A stretch of 6,998 nucleotides of DNA from Pseudobdellovibrionaceae bacterium (GCA_913776405.1 CAJYOV010000379.1:1-6998), one strand, 5' to 3'. Positions 1-4,952 are shown, numbered from the stretch's first letter. Translations and numbers: made by a program. Notes: generated by a model not told the origin, from the sequence alone.

Positions 1-1
1 G

Positions 2-523
2 CCGCCTGATGAACGAGGCTTTTGCGCGCGTGAGGCCTCGTTGAGACAAGAAACTGCGTCATCTGAGACTTCAGTTTCAAATCAGGCAGAATTGAGCGCG
101 CTCATAACAGAATTTCAGACTCGAAAACGTCTAGCGCGAACACAGATTCTCTCCGCGCACGCGCAATTAGCTGAAATCGCACCTCGACGAGTGAAAGCGC
201 TCGCTTTTACGCCTAAGTTTGCTCTTTCGATGATGAACTTGGTCTTGTTTTCGGTGCTTTCAGTTTCGGTTCAAGCCGAAGCGCCACTAGTTCAGCCGGT
301 TTCCAACGCAAAGTTGGTCGTAACGACGCTTCAATGGGCAGATCTCAGTCTTAACGGAAAGAAAGTCGGCTATTCGCCGGTGGAACTGACAAAGCTCACG
401 CCAGGTCTTCATCGCTTGTCGTGGACCAGCGCTTTTGGCGCGGGAAGTCTTACACTGGAGCTGAAATCCGGAGAGATGAAGCGTATCGACGAACGGGCTC
501 TCAGAGCACAATCGCGACCGTAA
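2..523 (+). CDS. C-terminal part of a membrane protein with a PEGA-like domain (partial, cut by left edge)
   Basis: The frame is open from base 2 to the TAA at 521-523 (173 residues), so the true start probably lies outside the window. A TTG at 41 and ATGs at 230/233 exist, but neither has a convincing ribosome binding site. Visible parts are a polar N-terminal stretch, a single hydrophobic segment around residues 72-92 (FALSMMNLVLFSVLSVSVQA), and a C-terminal stretch around residues 113-145 (ADLSLNGKKVG, then SPVEL and LTPGLHRL). The last part has the A-x-x-x-(N/D)G-K-x-x-G-x-(S/T)P and L-x-P-G-x-H pattern of PEGA domains. Known for the family: PEGA domains are small surface beta modules, often extracytoplasmic, frequently at the C-terminus of bacterial Ser/Thr kinases or lipoproteins. 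Inference: a single-pass membrane protein with an extracytoplasmic PEGA module, perhaps the tail of a kinase. No kinase motif is visible. If translation began at 230, it would instead be a short protein with a weak signal peptide. Confidence 0.6.
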   Translation, partial: PPDERGFCAREASLRQETASSETSVSNQAELSALITEFQTRKRLARTQILSAHAQLAEIAPRRVKALAFTPKFALSMMNLVLFSVLSVSVQAEAPLVQPVSNAKLVVTTLQWADLSLNGKKVGYSPVELTKLTPGLHRLSWTSAFGAGSLTLELKSGEMKRIDERALRAQSRP

Positions 524-562
524 AACGTTGAACCTCTCTTGAGCTTTGGTAGAGTTCCAATC

Positions 563-814
563 ATGAAAACAATGATTGGCTCGGCTCTCGATCATCTCGA
601 AGAACTCATCGATGAATTGATTAAAGACCATCCTGAAGAAGCGGTCGTCCGCCTTCACATGAAGGGTGCAGGCATTCGCTACACAAGCGATCCCGTCAGC
701 CGCATGAGTCTCGTTCTCGAAGCGCTAGAAGCTGCGCGCGAGGCTCGCCCAACTCCATCTCCAAAGCGCACAAACGGTACAACAAACGGAACAGCACGTG
801 GCAAAGATCTTTGA
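563..814 (+). CDS. Small uncharacterised protein, first gene of the CBS/CGL unit
   Basis: This is an 83-residue protein that I do not recognise. I chose the ATG at 563 over an in-frame TTG at 539 because a purine-rich GGTAGAG lies 8 nt before the ATG and the upstream residues add nothing. Residues 7-28 look like an acidic amphipathic helix (DHLEELIDELIKDH). Residues 29-41 could be a short beta section, and residues 45-62 a second helix (SRMSLVLEALEAARE). The tail after residue 62 is low-complexity and rich in Pro, Thr, Asn and Gly. There is no signal peptide or membrane segment, so it is probably cytoplasmic. The last 17 nt overlap the GTG start of the CBS gene in another frame, which suggests translational coupling and transcription in one operon. 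A weak promoter-like pair (TTGAAC at 528, TAGAGT at 550) lies just upstream, but it would place the transcript start almost on the ATG. Function unknown. Confidence 0.65.
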   Translation: MKTMIGSALDHLEELIDELIKDHPEEAVVRLHMKGAGIRYTSDPVSRMSLVLEALEAAREARPTPSPKRTNGTTNGTARGKDL

Positions 815-2177
815 GAACGTTCTTGCAGCAGTCGGCAATACGCCTATCTTCAAACTTCACAACGCCGTCCCTAAAAACGGCCACAATTTCTTAGCGAAGG
901 TTGAGTATTTCAACCCGGGCAGCAGCGTTAAAGACCGCATGGCGATCGCAATTGTTGAAGACGCTGAAAAGCGCGGCCTTCTAAAGCCGGGCGGCACAAT
1001 TGTCGAAGCAACGTCAGGCAACACAGGCGTTGGTCTGGCGATGGCGGCATCGCTTAAAGGCTACAAATGCATCTTCGTGATGCCTGAAAAAATCAGCGAA
1101 GAAAAACGCGCAACTTTACGAGCTTACGGTGCACGCGTGGTGATCACGCCGACGGGCGTTGAAGCTGACGATCCTCGCTCACACTATTCGGTTGCGGCTA
1201 AATTCGTCGAGATCATTCCTGGTGCGTACTCGACGAACCAGTATCACAACCCGGCGAACGCGGATGTTCACTACCGTGTCACAGGCCCGGAAATCTGGGA
1301 ACAAACGGGCGGAAAAATCGATTGCTTCGTCGCAGGTGCTGGCACCGGCGGTACGATTTCAGGTGTCGGCAAATTTCTGAAAGAGAAAAATCCGAACGTG
1401 AAGATCGTTTGCGCAGACCCGATCGGCTCGATCCTTCACGACATGTTCTACCATAAGAAAGCGCTCACACCGCCGCACTCGTACTTGGTCGAAGGTATTG
1501 GCGAAGACATGATGCCAGACAATGTGCAGTTCCAACATATGGACGACTTTGTTCAGGTCACGGATCCAGAGATCTTCAAGAAAACGCGCGAGATCACGCG
1601 ATTTGAAGGTATGTTGGTTGGTCCTTCTTGTGGTGCGGCTCTCATGGCTGCGATCAAGTACTCAGAGACTGGAAAATTGAAACCAGGTTCGACGATCTTG
1701 TCGCTCTTCCCAGACGGTGGCCGTAGTTACCTGACGAAGGCGTACAACGAAGATTGGATGCGGACGAACAAGCTCGCTTCATCGACGCTTTCAACGACAG
1801 CGGTTGGTCACTTAGCCGAAAAAAAAGGCGCAAAGCCAGTGGGTGCGCACGTTAAGGTCGGTTCATCCATGAAAGAAGCCGTTCACACCATGCAGACTCA
1901 TGGGCTTTCGCAGATCGCTGTCTATGACGGTTCGAAGTTCATCGGCATGCTCGACGCCGCTGAAATCTTGCGTGTCTTGGCTTCAGGTCTTTTGAGCCCA
2001 AGCGAGCCGGTTCTTCATATCGTAAAGTCATCGCTTCCAGAAATTTCGGCGGACGCGACACTCGCGGAACTCGAAATGATGCTGAAGAAAGAAACGTGTG
2101 TGCGCGTACGCGAAACGGGTCAGGCTCTGACACGTTCGGATCTCGCTGATTACCTCACTCAAAACGAACAAGTTTAA
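798..2177 (+). CDS. cbs: Cystathionine beta-synthase with C-terminal CBS-domain pair
   Basis: A 459-residue cytoplasmic PLP enzyme that should condense homocysteine with serine (or a related beta-substituted alanine) to cystathionine. The fold-type II core spans about residues 4-320. It shows GNTP (13-16), the PLP lysine K45 in SSVKDRMA, the substrate loop ATSGNTG (71-77), the phosphate loop GAGTGGT (180-186), the CBS-type VEGIGED (231-237), GPSCGA (275-280) with S277 near the pyridine nitrogen, and PDGGRSYLTK (305-314). Residues 335-455 form a Bateman (CBS-pair) region, absent from ordinary cysteine synthase. The first repeat has D386/E389 where T/S-x-x-D is usual. The second is short but keeps T445-x-x-D448. 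The N-terminal heme region of animal enzymes is absent. The GTG start at 798 fits the family N-terminus (IFENVLAAVGNTP) and overlaps the preceding gene by 17 nt; the ribosome binding site is weak (CGGA about 7 nt upstream). The CGL gene follows 7 nt after the stop. A CBS-domain cysteine synthase is the main alternative. Confidence 0.9.
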   Translation: MAKIFENVLAAVGNTPIFKLHNAVPKNGHNFLAKVEYFNPGSSVKDRMAIAIVEDAEKRGLLKPGGTIVEATSGNTGVGLAMAASLKGYKCIFVMPEKISEEKRATLRAYGARVVITPTGVEADDPRSHYSVAAKFVEIIPGAYSTNQYHNPANADVHYRVTGPEIWEQTGGKIDCFVAGAGTGGTISGVGKFLKEKNPNVKIVCADPIGSILHDMFYHKKALTPPHSYLVEGIGEDMMPDNVQFQHMDDFVQVTDPEIFKKTREITRFEGMLVGPSCGAALMAAIKYSETGKLKPGSTILSLFPDGGRSYLTKAYNEDWMRTNKLASSTLSTTAVGHLAEKKGAKPVGAHVKVGSSMKEAVHTMQTHGLSQIAVYDGSKFIGMLDAAEILRVLASGLLSPSEPVLHIVKSSLPEISADATLAELEMMLKKETCVRVRETGQALTRSDLADYLTQNEQV

Positions 2178-2184
2178 GGTCTCT

Positions 2185-3354
2185 ATGAAAAACGATTGGA
2201 ACAAATCTCAGTACGGCTTTGAAACGCGCGCTATTCACGCTGGCCAAGAGCCGGATCCGACGACAGGCGCGATCATGACTCCTGTCTATCTCACATCGAC
2301 GTTCGTTCAAGAATCTCCAGGTCGTCACAAGGGCTGGGAATATGCGCGCTCGCAAAACCCAACTCGCAGCGCTTACGAAGCTTGCCTTGCAAACCTCGAA
2401 TCCGGAAAACACGGTTTCGGTTTCGCTTCTGGATGCGCAGCTGAAACAACAGCGCTTCATCTTTTAAAAGCAGGCGATCACGTGATTGCCTCTGATGACA
2501 TGTATGGCGGCACCTTCCGTTTGATGGACAAAGTCATCAAGCACAACGGGATCGAGTTCTCATACGTCGATCTCACAGACGTCGAGAATTTCCGTAAAGC
2601 GATCAAGCCAAACACGAAGATGGTTTGGATCGAAACGCCGACGAACCCGACCATGAAGCTCGTCGATATTCGCAAAGCTGCAGCAATTGCGAAAGAGAAA
2701 GGGATTCTCTCGATCGTCGATAATACGTTCATGAGCCCTTACTTCCAACGTCCATTGGAGTTGGGTGCTGATATCGTTCTTCACTCCACAACGAAGTACG
2801 TCGGCGGTCATTCAGACGTTGTCGGCGGCGCCTTAATCGTCAACGACGATGATCTCGCAGCACGGATCTACTTCCTTCAGAAGTCGATGGGCGCTATCTG
2901 CGCTCCGTTTGATGCGTATTTGTCGATGCGCTCATTGAAAACGCTCGCTCTTCGCATGCGCCAACACGATATCAATGGCCGCAAAGTCGCTGAGTATCTT
3001 GAAAAACATCCGAAAGTGGCTCGCGTCGCTTATCCAGGTTTGCCTTCACACCCGCAGCACGCACTTGCCAAAGAGCAAGCTCACGGGTTTGGCGGCATGA
3101 TGACGATCTACTTAAAGGGCGGCATTGATGAAGCTCGTCGCCTTCTTGAGAACGTTCGCATCTTCGCACTCGCAGAATCTTTGGGCGGTGTTGAATCTTT
3201 GATTGAGCATCCCGCAATCATGACTCACGCGTCGATCCCGCCTGAGGCTCGAAAAGCCCTGGGTATCGACGACACGATGGTCCGCTTGAGTGTCGGTGTT
3301 GAAAACGTTGAAGATCTGATCCGCGACCTCGAAAACGCGCTCTCGAAGGTCTGA
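2185..3354 (+). CDS. cgl: Cystathionine gamma-lyase / gamma-synthase family enzyme
   Basis: A 389-residue enzyme, full length for the Cys/Met-metabolism PLP family (fold type I, cytoplasmic tetramer). Visible motifs are EYARSQNPTR (52-61, with Y53 and R55 that contact the neighbouring subunit's PLP phosphate), SGCAAE (82-87), YGGT (107-110, the ring-stacking tyrosine Y107), DNTF (179-182, D179 at the pyridine nitrogen), HSTTKY (200-205, PLP lysine K204), AESLGGVESLIEHP (330-343) and R367 in VRLSVG, which binds the substrate carboxylate. E52 and E331 match the two glutamates that I recall being linked to gamma-lyase specificity in human CGL. Sequence alone does not cleanly separate lyase from MetB-type synthase. 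The adjacent CBS gene makes lyase the better reading: cystathionine to cysteine, 2-oxobutyrate and ammonia. An AAGG overlapping the CBS stop can serve as ribosome binding site for the ATG at 2185, which points to co-translation. Confidence 0.88.
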   Translation: MKNDWNKSQYGFETRAIHAGQEPDPTTGAIMTPVYLTSTFVQESPGRHKGWEYARSQNPTRSAYEACLANLESGKHGFGFASGCAAETTALHLLKAGDHVIASDDMYGGTFRLMDKVIKHNGIEFSYVDLTDVENFRKAIKPNTKMVWIETPTNPTMKLVDIRKAAAIAKEKGILSIVDNTFMSPYFQRPLELGADIVLHSTTKYVGGHSDVVGGALIVNDDDLAARIYFLQKSMGAICAPFDAYLSMRSLKTLALRMRQHDINGRKVAEYLEKHPKVARVAYPGLPSHPQHALAKEQAHGFGGMMTIYLKGGIDEARRLLENVRIFALAESLGGVESLIEHPAIMTHASIPPEARKALGIDDTMVRLSVGVENVEDLIRDLENALSKV

Positions 3355-3377
3355 TTTAAAGCCTTCGCGCTTTAAAT
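3354..3377 (+). repeat. Stop-adjacent hairpin after cgl
   Basis: A 9-bp perfect inverted repeat (ATTTAAAGC at 3354-3362, GCTTTAAAT at 3369-3377) with loop CTTCGC. Its left arm begins on the last base of the cgl stop codon. It is AT-rich and lacks a long T tract, so it is more likely an mRNA 3'-end or stability element, or an auxiliary terminator, than the main terminator just downstream. Confidence 0.55.
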
Positions 3378-3393
3378 TTGATCTGAGGCCCGA

Positions 3394-3424
3394 AAATGCC
3401 CGGAATTCCCGGGCATTTCTTTTG
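3394..3424 (+). terminator. Intrinsic terminator of the cbs-cgl unit
   Basis: A 10-bp perfect GC-rich stem (AAATGCCCGG at 3394-3403 with CCGGGCATTT at 3409-3418), a 5-nt loop AATTC, then CTTTTG. This is a classical rho-independent terminator 40 nt after the cgl stop. Its T run merges into the -35 box of the tRNA-Phe promoter, so the two units abut. Confidence 0.88.
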
Positions 3425-3450
3425 ACACTCGGGCACAGCCCAGGTAATCC
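3422..3450 (+). promoter_or_regulatory. Likely sigma-70 promoter of tRNA-Phe
   Basis: A consensus -35 box TTGACA lies at 3422-3427. The -10 is poorer: GGTAAT at 3443-3448 (15-nt spacing) or TAATCC at 3445-3450 (17-nt spacing). The spacer carries a small GGGC-ACA-GCCC hairpin (3431-3441). Initiation would fall near 3455, giving a short pyrimidine-rich leader before the tRNA at 3471. Confidence 0.5.
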
Positions 3451-3470
3451 TTCTCTCTCTTTCCTTAAGT

Positions 3471-3546
3471 GGTCGGGTAGCTCAGTCGGTAGAGCAGTGG
3501 ATTGAAAATCCACGTGTCGGCGGTTCAATTCCGTCTCCGACCACCA
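3471..3546 (+). tRNA. trnF: tRNA-Phe (anticodon GAA)
   Basis: A complete 76-nt cloverleaf. The acceptor stem is GGTCGGG with TCCGACC (one G-U pair). The D arm is GCTC/GAGC with loop AGTCGGTA. The anticodon stem is GTGGA/TCCAC with loop TTGAAAA, so the anticodon GAA sits at 3504-3506 and decodes UUC/UUU. The variable loop is GTGTC. The T arm is GGCGG/CCGTC with a TTCAATT loop. The discriminator base is A at 3543 and the CCA end is encoded at 3544-3546. It has its own promoter just after the cgl terminator. No intrinsic terminator directly follows, so the primary transcript may run on into the hairpin region and the DUF3253 gene. Confidence 0.97.
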
Positions 3547-3613
3547 CTTTTCCTCTTCGCCAATCTTGCTTAAATCGCTTCGCTCTTTTTCGCCAGTTGG
3601 CGGGAAAAGTGGT
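3543..3613 (+). repeat. Long inverted repeat that includes the tRNA 3' end
   Basis: An 11-bp perfect pairing (ACCACTTTTCC at 3543-3553 with GGAAAAGTGGT at 3603-3613). After a one-sided 4-nt bulge it continues with 6 more pairs (CGCCAA at 3558-3563 with TTGGCG at 3597-3602). The left arm contains the discriminator base and the CCA of tRNA-Phe. A local alternative, CGCCA/TGGCG at 3591-3602, competes with the inner stem. Role unknown; a tRNA 3' trailer structure is one possibility. Confidence 0.6.
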
Positions 3614-3620
3614 TGCTTGC

Positions 3621-3642
3621 ACCTGTCGCTCTTGCGACAGGT
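3621..3642 (+). repeat. Second hairpin in the tRNA-DUF3253 interval
   Basis: A 9-bp perfect stem (ACCTGTCGC at 3621-3629, GCGACAGGT at 3634-3642) closed by a TCTT tetraloop. It is followed by AAACC, not a T run, so it is not an ordinary intrinsic terminator. Confidence 0.65.
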
Positions 3643-3645
3643 AAA

Positions 3646-3665
3646 CCCCATGCATTCGCGTGGGG
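3646..3665 (+). repeat. Third hairpin in the tRNA-DUF3253 interval
   Basis: An 8-bp stem with one wobble pair (CCCCATGC at 3646-3653, GCGTGGGG at 3658-3665) and an ATTC loop, 3 nt after the previous hairpin. It covers a potential GTG start at 3660, which is one reason to prefer a later start for the following gene. No T run follows. Confidence 0.6.
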
Positions 3666-3689
3666 CCCATTTTGCGGAGCTGTTGCGTA

Positions 3690-3941
3690 GTGCGGAAGTC
3701 GAATCTTGTTCAGTATAAAGACAAAATTCTTGAGATTTTGCGGTCGCGTGATGCGAGCAAGACGATGTGCCCATCTGAAGTTTTGGATGAACGCGATAAG
3801 AAAAATACCGAAAAGATGGAGCAAGTTCGTGAGGCTGCTCGTGAGCTTGTCGCTAAAGGTGAGATCGAAATCACTCAGCGTGGAAAAGTCGTCGACCCGG
3901 ACAACATTCGCGGGCCGATTCGTCTGCGCTTAAAGCGCTAA
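3690..3941 (+). CDS. DUF3253 domain protein
   Basis: An 83-residue protein matching the DUF3253 family pattern almost end to end. Residues 10-20 form a helix (KDKILEILRSR). Then come TMCPSEV (25-31), a helix with VREAARELVAKG (46-57), a beta hairpin EIEITQRGKVVDP (58-70), and the closing RGPIRLRL (74-81). The pattern suggests a winged-helix-like fold, which is inference; the family has no established role that I know of. I chose the GTG at 3690 because GGAG lies about 10 nt upstream. The frame is also open to a GTG at 3660, but that codon lies inside a hairpin. The gene follows tRNA-Phe with hairpins between and no clear promoter of its own, so expression from the tRNA promoter is plausible. 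The protein is probably cytoplasmic, with many charged residues and no signal peptide. Confidence 0.82.
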   Translation: MRKSNLVQYKDKILEILRSRDASKTMCPSEVLDERDKKNTEKMEQVREAARELVAKGEIEITQRGKVVDPDNIRGPIRLRLKR

Positions 3942-3977
3942 AAAACGCGAGGGGCTTGAGGGCGCCTACGTCTTTTT
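3940..3977. terminator. Weak bidirectional terminator candidate between convergent genes
   Basis: The stop of the DUF3253 gene and the stop of the minus-strand lipoprotein gene are 38 nt apart. Between them, six A residues (3940-3945) and CTTTTT (3972-3977) flank an imperfect stem: ACG/CGT at 3945-3947 and 3969-3971, then an interrupted AGGGGC with GCGCCT at 3950-3955 and 3962-3967. Each strand would thus have a stem followed by a T run. The mismatches make it a weak call. Confidence 0.4.
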
Positions 3978-3979
3978 GA

Positions 3980-4393
3980 TTACTGGCATTTGAATTTCAT
4001 GTCGACGGTGTAGCCTTTGCCGAGGACGCTGTCGCCGATGCCGCCACCGACGCCAGCTGCTGTGCCCGCTTTTCGTTCGTTGCGGCCGCCGAAGACGAAG
4101 ACGCCTGCGCCGACACCCTGAGCGACCTTCGAGATTTTCTTACCGGTTTTGTAAGTCTCTTCGTCATAGTCGCCGGTGTACTTCTTGTTTTCTTCGAGGA
4201 AGACGGCTTCTTTGTTCTTCTCTTTGCAGTAGTGGTTCGCTTGAGCGATGGCGTCTTGAGCGCCTTTTTCAGTGTCTTCCGCAGTTACTTGAACGCGGTT
4301 AACACCGTCTGCGCCGGGGCGAACATCGCGGTGGTGGGCACAACCGGCAATCATGAGAACAAGGATCGATAAAGGCAGCAAAGTATTTTTCAT
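3980..4393 (-). CDS. Small glycine-rich lipoprotein of unknown function
   Basis: A 137-residue protein with a lipoprotein signal peptide: MKN, a hydrophobic run, then the lipobox IAGC with the lipidated cysteine at C18. H-H follows, with no aspartate at +2, so outer-membrane sorting would be expected under the E. coli rule. The mature part begins polar (DVRPGADGVNRVQVTAEDTEKGAQDAIAQA as separate short segments, about residues 23-52). It carries a charged Lys/Glu section (57-86) and then a glycine-rich stretch around 92-124 (GVGAG, VFGG, GVGGGIG) resembling glycine-zipper repeats. It ends in MKFKC. Three cysteines remain besides none in the middle helix: C18 (lipid), C56 and C136, so C56-C136 could form a periplasmic disulfide. 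No family is recognised. It lies 49 nt downstream of another exported-protein gene on the same strand, and the two may be co-transcribed. The ribosome binding site is poor. Confidence 0.78.
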   Translation of the reverse strand: MKNTLLPLSILVLMIAGCAHHRDVRPGADGVNRVQVTAEDTEKGAQDAIAQANHYCKEKNKEAVFLEENKKYTGDYDEETYKTGKKISKVAQGVGAGVFVFGGRNERKAGTAAGVGGGIGDSVLGKGYTVDMKFKCQ

Positions 4394-4400
4394 ACTCTAA

Positions 4401-4428
4401 ATAGTAGAGAGTCTGATTCACTTTGCAA
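4401..4428 (-). promoter_or_regulatory. Possible promoter of the lipoprotein gene
   Basis: On the minus strand, TTGCAA (4423-4428) and TACTAT (4401-4406) are separated by 16 nt. Each matches 4 of 6 sigma-70 consensus bases. Initiation would fall only a few bases before the ATG at 4393, so the transcript would be nearly leaderless, which fits the absence of a good ribosome binding site. A small inverted repeat (ACTCT/AGAGT, 4394-4412) overlaps the region. Confidence 0.3.
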
Positions 4429-4442
4429 TCGGTCTAATGGTC

Positions 4443-4763
4443 TTAACGTGTGTAGAGATTCGAAACTGTCGACTGTTGTCCGTCGTCGAATTTCTCGAGG
4501 CAAACTTGGACGTTGGTTGAGCCCAGTGCGCGTGTCAGCATCGAGAGATTCACGTCGATCGCACCGACCGTGTGGATCTCACGGCGACCCGTCTCGGTGT
4601 TATCAAGCACGACCTGCAGAAGGTGTTTCGTCTTCATGCGAGAAATCAGCTCACGAACGATGCCGCAGCTTTTAGGCGCAGGGGCAGCTTGAGCTGACGT
4701 GGTAGCGGTTAAAGTCACAGCTGCCGTAGCCACGAGAATCAAAGTTGAAAAAGCAGAACGCAT
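4443..4763 (-). CDS. Small exported protein with two cysteines, unknown function
   Basis: A 106-residue protein with a Sec signal peptide: MR at the N-terminus, a hydrophobic core (residues 8-20), and a likely cleavage after SAQA at residue 26. The mature part is about 80 residues. It has exactly two cysteines, C33 and C88, which could pair in the periplasm. The middle (47-75) is rich in beta-forming residues (HLLQVVLDN, REIHTVGAIDVNL) and charged residues are spread evenly. No family is recognised and no catalytic motif is seen. The start is well supported: GGAGGA lies 5 nt upstream of the ATG at 4763. Upstream lies a 290-bp interval with several repeats, which may hold its regulatory region. 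The lipoprotein gene follows 49 nt downstream on the same strand without a visible terminator between, so the pair could form an envelope-protein operon. Confidence 0.8.
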   Translation of the reverse strand: MRSAFSTLILVATAAVTLTATTSAQAAPAPKSCGIVRELISRMKTKHLLQVVLDNTETGRREIHTVGAIDVNLSMLTRALGSTNVQVCLEKFDDGQQSTVSNLYTR

Positions 4764-4822
4764 CCGAGTCCTCCAGGGATAGCGGAGAGAGCTGCAAACA
4801 CTGTGGACAGGGGAAGAACAGG

Positions 4823-4841
4823 TGAAACCCCATTGGTTTCA
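4823..4841 (-). repeat. 7-5-7 inverted repeat upstream of the small exported protein
   Basis: TGAAACC (4823-4829) and GGTTTCA (4835-4841) are perfect inverted copies separated by 5 nt. The repeat is about 60 nt before the ATG at 4763. It could be a hairpin in the leader or an operator; there is no T run after it on either strand. Confidence 0.5.
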
Positions 4842-4867
4842 GGGCGTAAACGGTAGGCGTGAAAAGA

Positions 4868-4890
4868 GGTAAAACTCGGTGCCTTTTACC
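4868..4890 (-). repeat. 7-9-7 inverted repeat, operator-like
   Basis: GGTAAAA (4868-4874) and TTTTACC (4884-4890) are perfect inverted half-sites with 9 nt between. Centre-to-centre spacing is 16 bp, which suits a dimeric DNA-binding protein as well as an RNA hairpin. It lies in the interval upstream of the small exported protein, where I see no clear sigma-70 promoter. Confidence 0.5.
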
Positions 4891-4908
4891 GGCGGCTATC
4901 ATCGAGAA

Positions 4909-4942
4909 CGTGCGGTGCGACCGACCAAGCGTGCGGTGCGAC
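4909..4942. repeat. 13-bp direct repeat, 21-bp period
   Basis: CGTGCGGTGCGAC occurs exactly at 4909-4921 and again at 4930-4942. The 21-bp period is two helical turns, so both copies face the same side of the DNA, as in tandem activator or repressor sites. It sits between the icd terminator and the small exported protein gene. Confidence 0.65.
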
Positions 4943-4952
4943 TGAAATGGAA

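Noticed and set aside
12..42. 8-bp inverted repeat AACGAGGC / GCCTCGTT with a 15-nt loop
   Set aside because: It lies within an open coding frame with no T run and a long loop; chance or coding constraint is enough to explain it.
539..814. TTG at 539 as start of the small gene before cbs
   Set aside because: It has no ribosome binding site and adds eight unremarkable residues; the ATG at 563 is better placed after GGTAGAG.
3543..3665. tRNA-associated integration (att) site
   Set aside because: There is no integrase, no direct duplication of the tRNA 3' end elsewhere in the window, and the repeat is inverted, not direct. An element with a distant partner site cannot be excluded from this window alone.
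3112..3774. A 220-codon minus-strand open frame crossing tRNA-Phe and the cgl 3' end
   Set aside because: It is an antisense reading of cgl and the tRNA. The stretch with ETELNRRH and STALPTELP is the well-known spurious peptide produced by translating the tRNA complement, which often pollutes databases.
3660..3941. GTG at 3660 as start of the DUF3253 gene
   Set aside because: It lies within the right arm of a hairpin and has no ribosome binding site. The GTG at 3690 has GGAG about 10 nt upstream and retains the whole domain.
4909..4942. Possible CRISPR-like repeats
   Set aside because: There are only two 13-bp copies with an 8-bp spacer, far too short and too few for an array, and no cas genes are present.
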